The notes under the pieces: generated by a model
What the model was told of the DNA's origin: nothing
The model's input: only the letters and a program-made list of their open reading frames with translations
The model's database searches: none
Shown here: piece after piece, positions 62,208 through 64,000 of the stretch
Layout: every line of letters begins with the position of its first letter
How positions within the stretch are numbered: the first letter of the stretch is position 1
Made by a program: the position numbers and the translations under genes
NCBI RefSeq assembly: GCF_002156385.1
Contig: NZ_MVJM01000004.1
Span: forward strand, 1,533 to 65,532
DNA length: 64,000 nt
Direction: 5' to 3'
From: Halalkalibacter urbisdiaboli
GTDB lineage: Bacteria > Bacillota > Bacilli > Bacillales > Bacillaceae_D

Positions 62208-63254
62208 CTATCTTTTATTTTTTGGAAGCTGACGAATATATTCAGTTCCAAACTTGTACTCAACCTGTTGATATACTGGCTCAAAAGCCTCTTCCCATAG
62301 ACGTTTTTCATCAGCTGTTAAGTGATGAATATCGATACAGTTGCATTTCTCTAACTCTCTAAAATTCAAACTGTTTAATTCCTGGGCAATCATTCGTTCC
62401 CATACAGCTACTTCGTCCATTGTTTCCTGAAGTAAGCTTTGAACATCCTCCGGAAGGCCATCCCAAAACGTTTTGTTCATTAAGACAACATATCCTAGGT
62501 AGCCATGATTACTAACTGTTAAGTAATTCTGAAGTAGTTGAAGATTTTTACTGTAAATGTTTGAGAAGGTGTTTTCCTGACCAACAATCTCCTTGTTCTC
62601 AAGTAAATGAAAGACTTCATTAAATGAATTTGATTGAGTCCTAGTATTCAATTCGGAAAACTGAGCTTTTAACACTGGGCTTGGCATTACTCTAAGCTGC
62701 AACCCCGAAAAATCCTCTATCTCTCTAAGGGGATGACTTGAATTCGTCATTTGCTTAAACCCATTATCCCACGTACTAACCGGATAAAAGCCTTTGGCTT
62801 CAAGCTTTGTCATCAGCCTGTTTCCAATTTTCCCTTCTAGGTAATCATGAACCTCTTCTACATTGTGAAAGGCAAACGGTAAATCAAGGATTTGCCACTC
62901 TGGGACGATATTCGTAATCTTGGAGGTAGCAGGAGCAATCATTTGGATATCGCCTTTTTTTAGGGCCTCTAGTTCCTCTCCATCCTTATAAAGATATCCA
63001 TTTGGAAACACCTGTACTTCGATATAACCATTCGAGCGTTCCTTGATTAGCTTCGCAAATCGCCTTGCAGCAAGCCCTTTTGGTGTTTGTTCACCGACAA
63101 TATGCGAAAATCGAATAATGATTCGCTCATCTTCACTAAGCTGTTCATGATCCTCAGGATAACTCTTAGCTCCACACCCAGTAAGTAATATGAAAACAGT
63201 TAGCACAAGAATTATTGTCATGCGAAGGTATCTCCGGCTAGTTTGACCGTTCAC
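62208..63254 (-). CDS. DctP-family TRAP receptor lipoprotein, extra receptor in a TAXI operon
   Basis: A 348-aa lipoprotein (lipobox FILLTGC) of the DctP family: IIIRFSHIVGEQTPKGLAARRFAKLIKERSNGYIEVQVFPNGYLYKDGEELEALKKGDIQMI and EDFSGLQLRVMPSPVLKAQFSELNTRTQ. It differs from the TAXI receptor beside it, and no DctQM pair is adjacent. It may serve as a sensing co-receptor, as DctB does in B. subtilis, or serve another permease. I chose the GTG at 63254 because AGGAGG lies 6 bases upstream. A cre-bearing promoter precedes it. Confidence 0.9.
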   Translation of the reverse strand: MNGQTSRRYLRMTIILVLTVFILLTGCGAKSYPEDHEQLSEDERIIIRFSHIVGEQTPKGLAARRFAKLIKERSNGYIEVQVFPNGYLYKDGEELEALKKGDIQMIAPATSKITNIVPEWQILDLPFAFHNVEEVHDYLEGKIGNRLMTKLEAKGFYPVSTWDNGFKQMTNSSHPLREIEDFSGLQLRVMPSPVLKAQFSELNTRTQSNSFNEVFHLLENKEIVGQENTFSNIYSKNLQLLQNYLTVSNHGYLGYVVLMNKTFWDGLPEDVQSLLQETMDEVAVWERMIAQELNSLNFRELEKCNCIDIHHLTADEKRLWEEAFEPVYQQVEYKFGTEYIRQLPKNKR

Positions 63255-63737
63255 TGGAATCCTCCTGTCTATCATTTGATTTATAGCATTATTCTGCTCT
63301 CTCTAAGCTTAAACCAAACAATGTATGAACATTTCTTGTCTAAATGTTTACAAGTTTGATTATAAAGCGCTTTCAAACAGACAACAATTTAAGTACTTAC
63401 TGCTCTTTTTGGTCTTTTAGGTCTCGGATATATCCATATCGTTTTAACCTATATTTTCGCCCGATGACAAGGGAATGTAAGTTATCCCTTTGCTGTATCA
63501 GTCTAGTAAAGCATAAGTAAACAAATGCAAAGAGTTTAAGAAAAGGGGAGATTTCAAAGAAAGGGGAGTAAATAAAAAAGCGCAGTTATGAACTAAACCC
63601 CAACTGTTAAATTCAGTTGGGGTGTGTTTTTCAAAGAAATTACCATCAAACATGCTTGGAATAACGATTAATAATTAGAATAGGATTTTAATTTTATAGC
63701 AGTCTTGAGGAAGTATCATCTTGGCTCTAGTCCATGT
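63255..63737. other. Intergenic region upstream of the TAXI-TRAP operon
   Basis: 483 bases without a supported gene. It holds the cre promoter (63359-63387) and a hairpin ACCCCAACTG ... CAGTTGGGGT (about 63596-63623). The hairpin could end transcription of the EamA gene, though its minus-strand tail has only a short T-run. Confidence 0.6.
63359..63387 (-). promoter_or_regulatory. Promoter of the TAXI-TRAP operon with cre site
   Basis: TTGTTG (63382-63387), a 17-base spacer and TATAAT (63359-63364) on the minus strand. TGAAAGCGCTTTAT (63362-63375, minus strand) matches the cre consensus at about 12 of 14 positions and overlaps the spacer and -10 box, so CcpA should repress in rich sugar. Confidence 0.7.
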
Positions 63738-64000
63738 CTAGCTACTTAGTCTAGTTTGTTTATCCGCTTCAATATCAGTAGAAGGTTCTTTTGAAATGAA
63801 GAAAATTCCTGCCAAGACAAAACTTATACCTACAAGGTGATACCAATATAACGATTCATTTAAAAAATAATAAGAGAAAATAACAGCACTAATTGGCATA
63901 ACTGCTGTAAGAACCGCAGCAGAATTTCCAGAGATTCGCTTCATACCTTGATTCATTAATAATACCGCAATCACTGTAACTACAACACCAGAGTATGCGA
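63738..64000 (-). CDS. EamA/DMT family transporter, C-terminal part (cut by window edge)
   Basis: At least 87 codons, open to the right edge of the window, so the 5' part is missing. Three membrane helices are visible; NQGMKRISGNSAAVLTAVMPISAVIFSYYFLNESLYWYHLVGISFVLAGIF is the typical end of an EamA repeat. The substrate is unknown. Confidence 0.85.
   Translation of the reverse strand, partial: AYSGVVVTVIAVLLMNQGMKRISGNSAAVLTAVMPISAVIFSYYFLNESLYWYHLVGISFVLAGIFFISKEPSTDIEADKQTRLSS

Overview
The window comes from a low-GC, Gram-positive, spore-forming member of the Bacillaceae. The gene order tRNA cluster - sprT - cmpA - tex - rsbX/sigB/rsbW/rsbV/rsbU/rsbT/rsbS/rsbR - ndoA/ndoAI - alr - ydcC - acpS - rhomboid matches the Bacillus subtilis alr-ydcK region. 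Ribosome-binding sites are of the AGGAGGTGA type, GTG and TTG starts are frequent, and cmpA and ydcC point to sporulation. No insertion sequence, integrase, phage block or CRISPR array was seen.

Layout. 1-1630: 5' end of a 16S rRNA gene behind eleven tRNA genes, all on the minus strand, with tandem promoters. 1635-14402: the conserved housekeeping block, including the complete sigma-B stress module with its internal autoregulatory sigma-B promoter and the NdoA/NdoAI toxin-antitoxin pair. 14470-18720: a metal/iron region with a lone metal-binding lipoprotein, a Fur-box-controlled orphan protein, and a four-gene operon encoding a family 1 encapsulin, its IMEF iron-mineralising cargo, a Cas4/AddB-like cysteine protein and a DUF2325 protein, preceded by two Fur-like boxes. 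18877-31899: mgtE, a YitT-family protein, an HxlR regulator, an SLH-like/5'-nucleotidase protein, a stress-type SDR, two chemoreceptors and several single metabolic genes. 32073-38230: a petrobactin-type siderophore importer (yclNOPQ order) with a Fur box, and an lmrAB-type drug efflux operon. 38306-44885: a DctPQM TRAP transporter with a YesM-type kinase and AraC-type response regulator, and a divergent WrbA-type flavoprotein. 45179-49304: two Usp paralogues and an RND pump. 49460-56303: a cobalamin-riboswitch-led Nik/Opp-type ABC transporter plus a MATE exporter, probably a cobalt or related metal uptake operon. 56454-64000: a degenerate c-di-GMP-I (GEMM) riboswitch-like element with a 36-aa ORF, a lactonase, and a TAXI-TRAP operon with tartrate/malate-type dehydrogenase and a second DctP-type receptor.

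How it fits together. Iron is a recurring theme: three loci (14.5-16.2 kb, 16.2-18.7 kb, 32-36 kb) carry Fur-like boxes and join import (siderophore) with storage (encapsulin/IMEF). Organic-acid use is the second theme: two TRAP systems, each with a receptor gene whose predicted promoter contains a CcpA cre site. The most unusual element is the encapsulin operon, because the usual ferredoxin partner is not visible and its place is taken by a protein with a Cas4/AddB-like cysteine pattern and a cysteine-rich DUF2325 protein. All assignments are from reading the sequence and from memory of the families; no searches were run.
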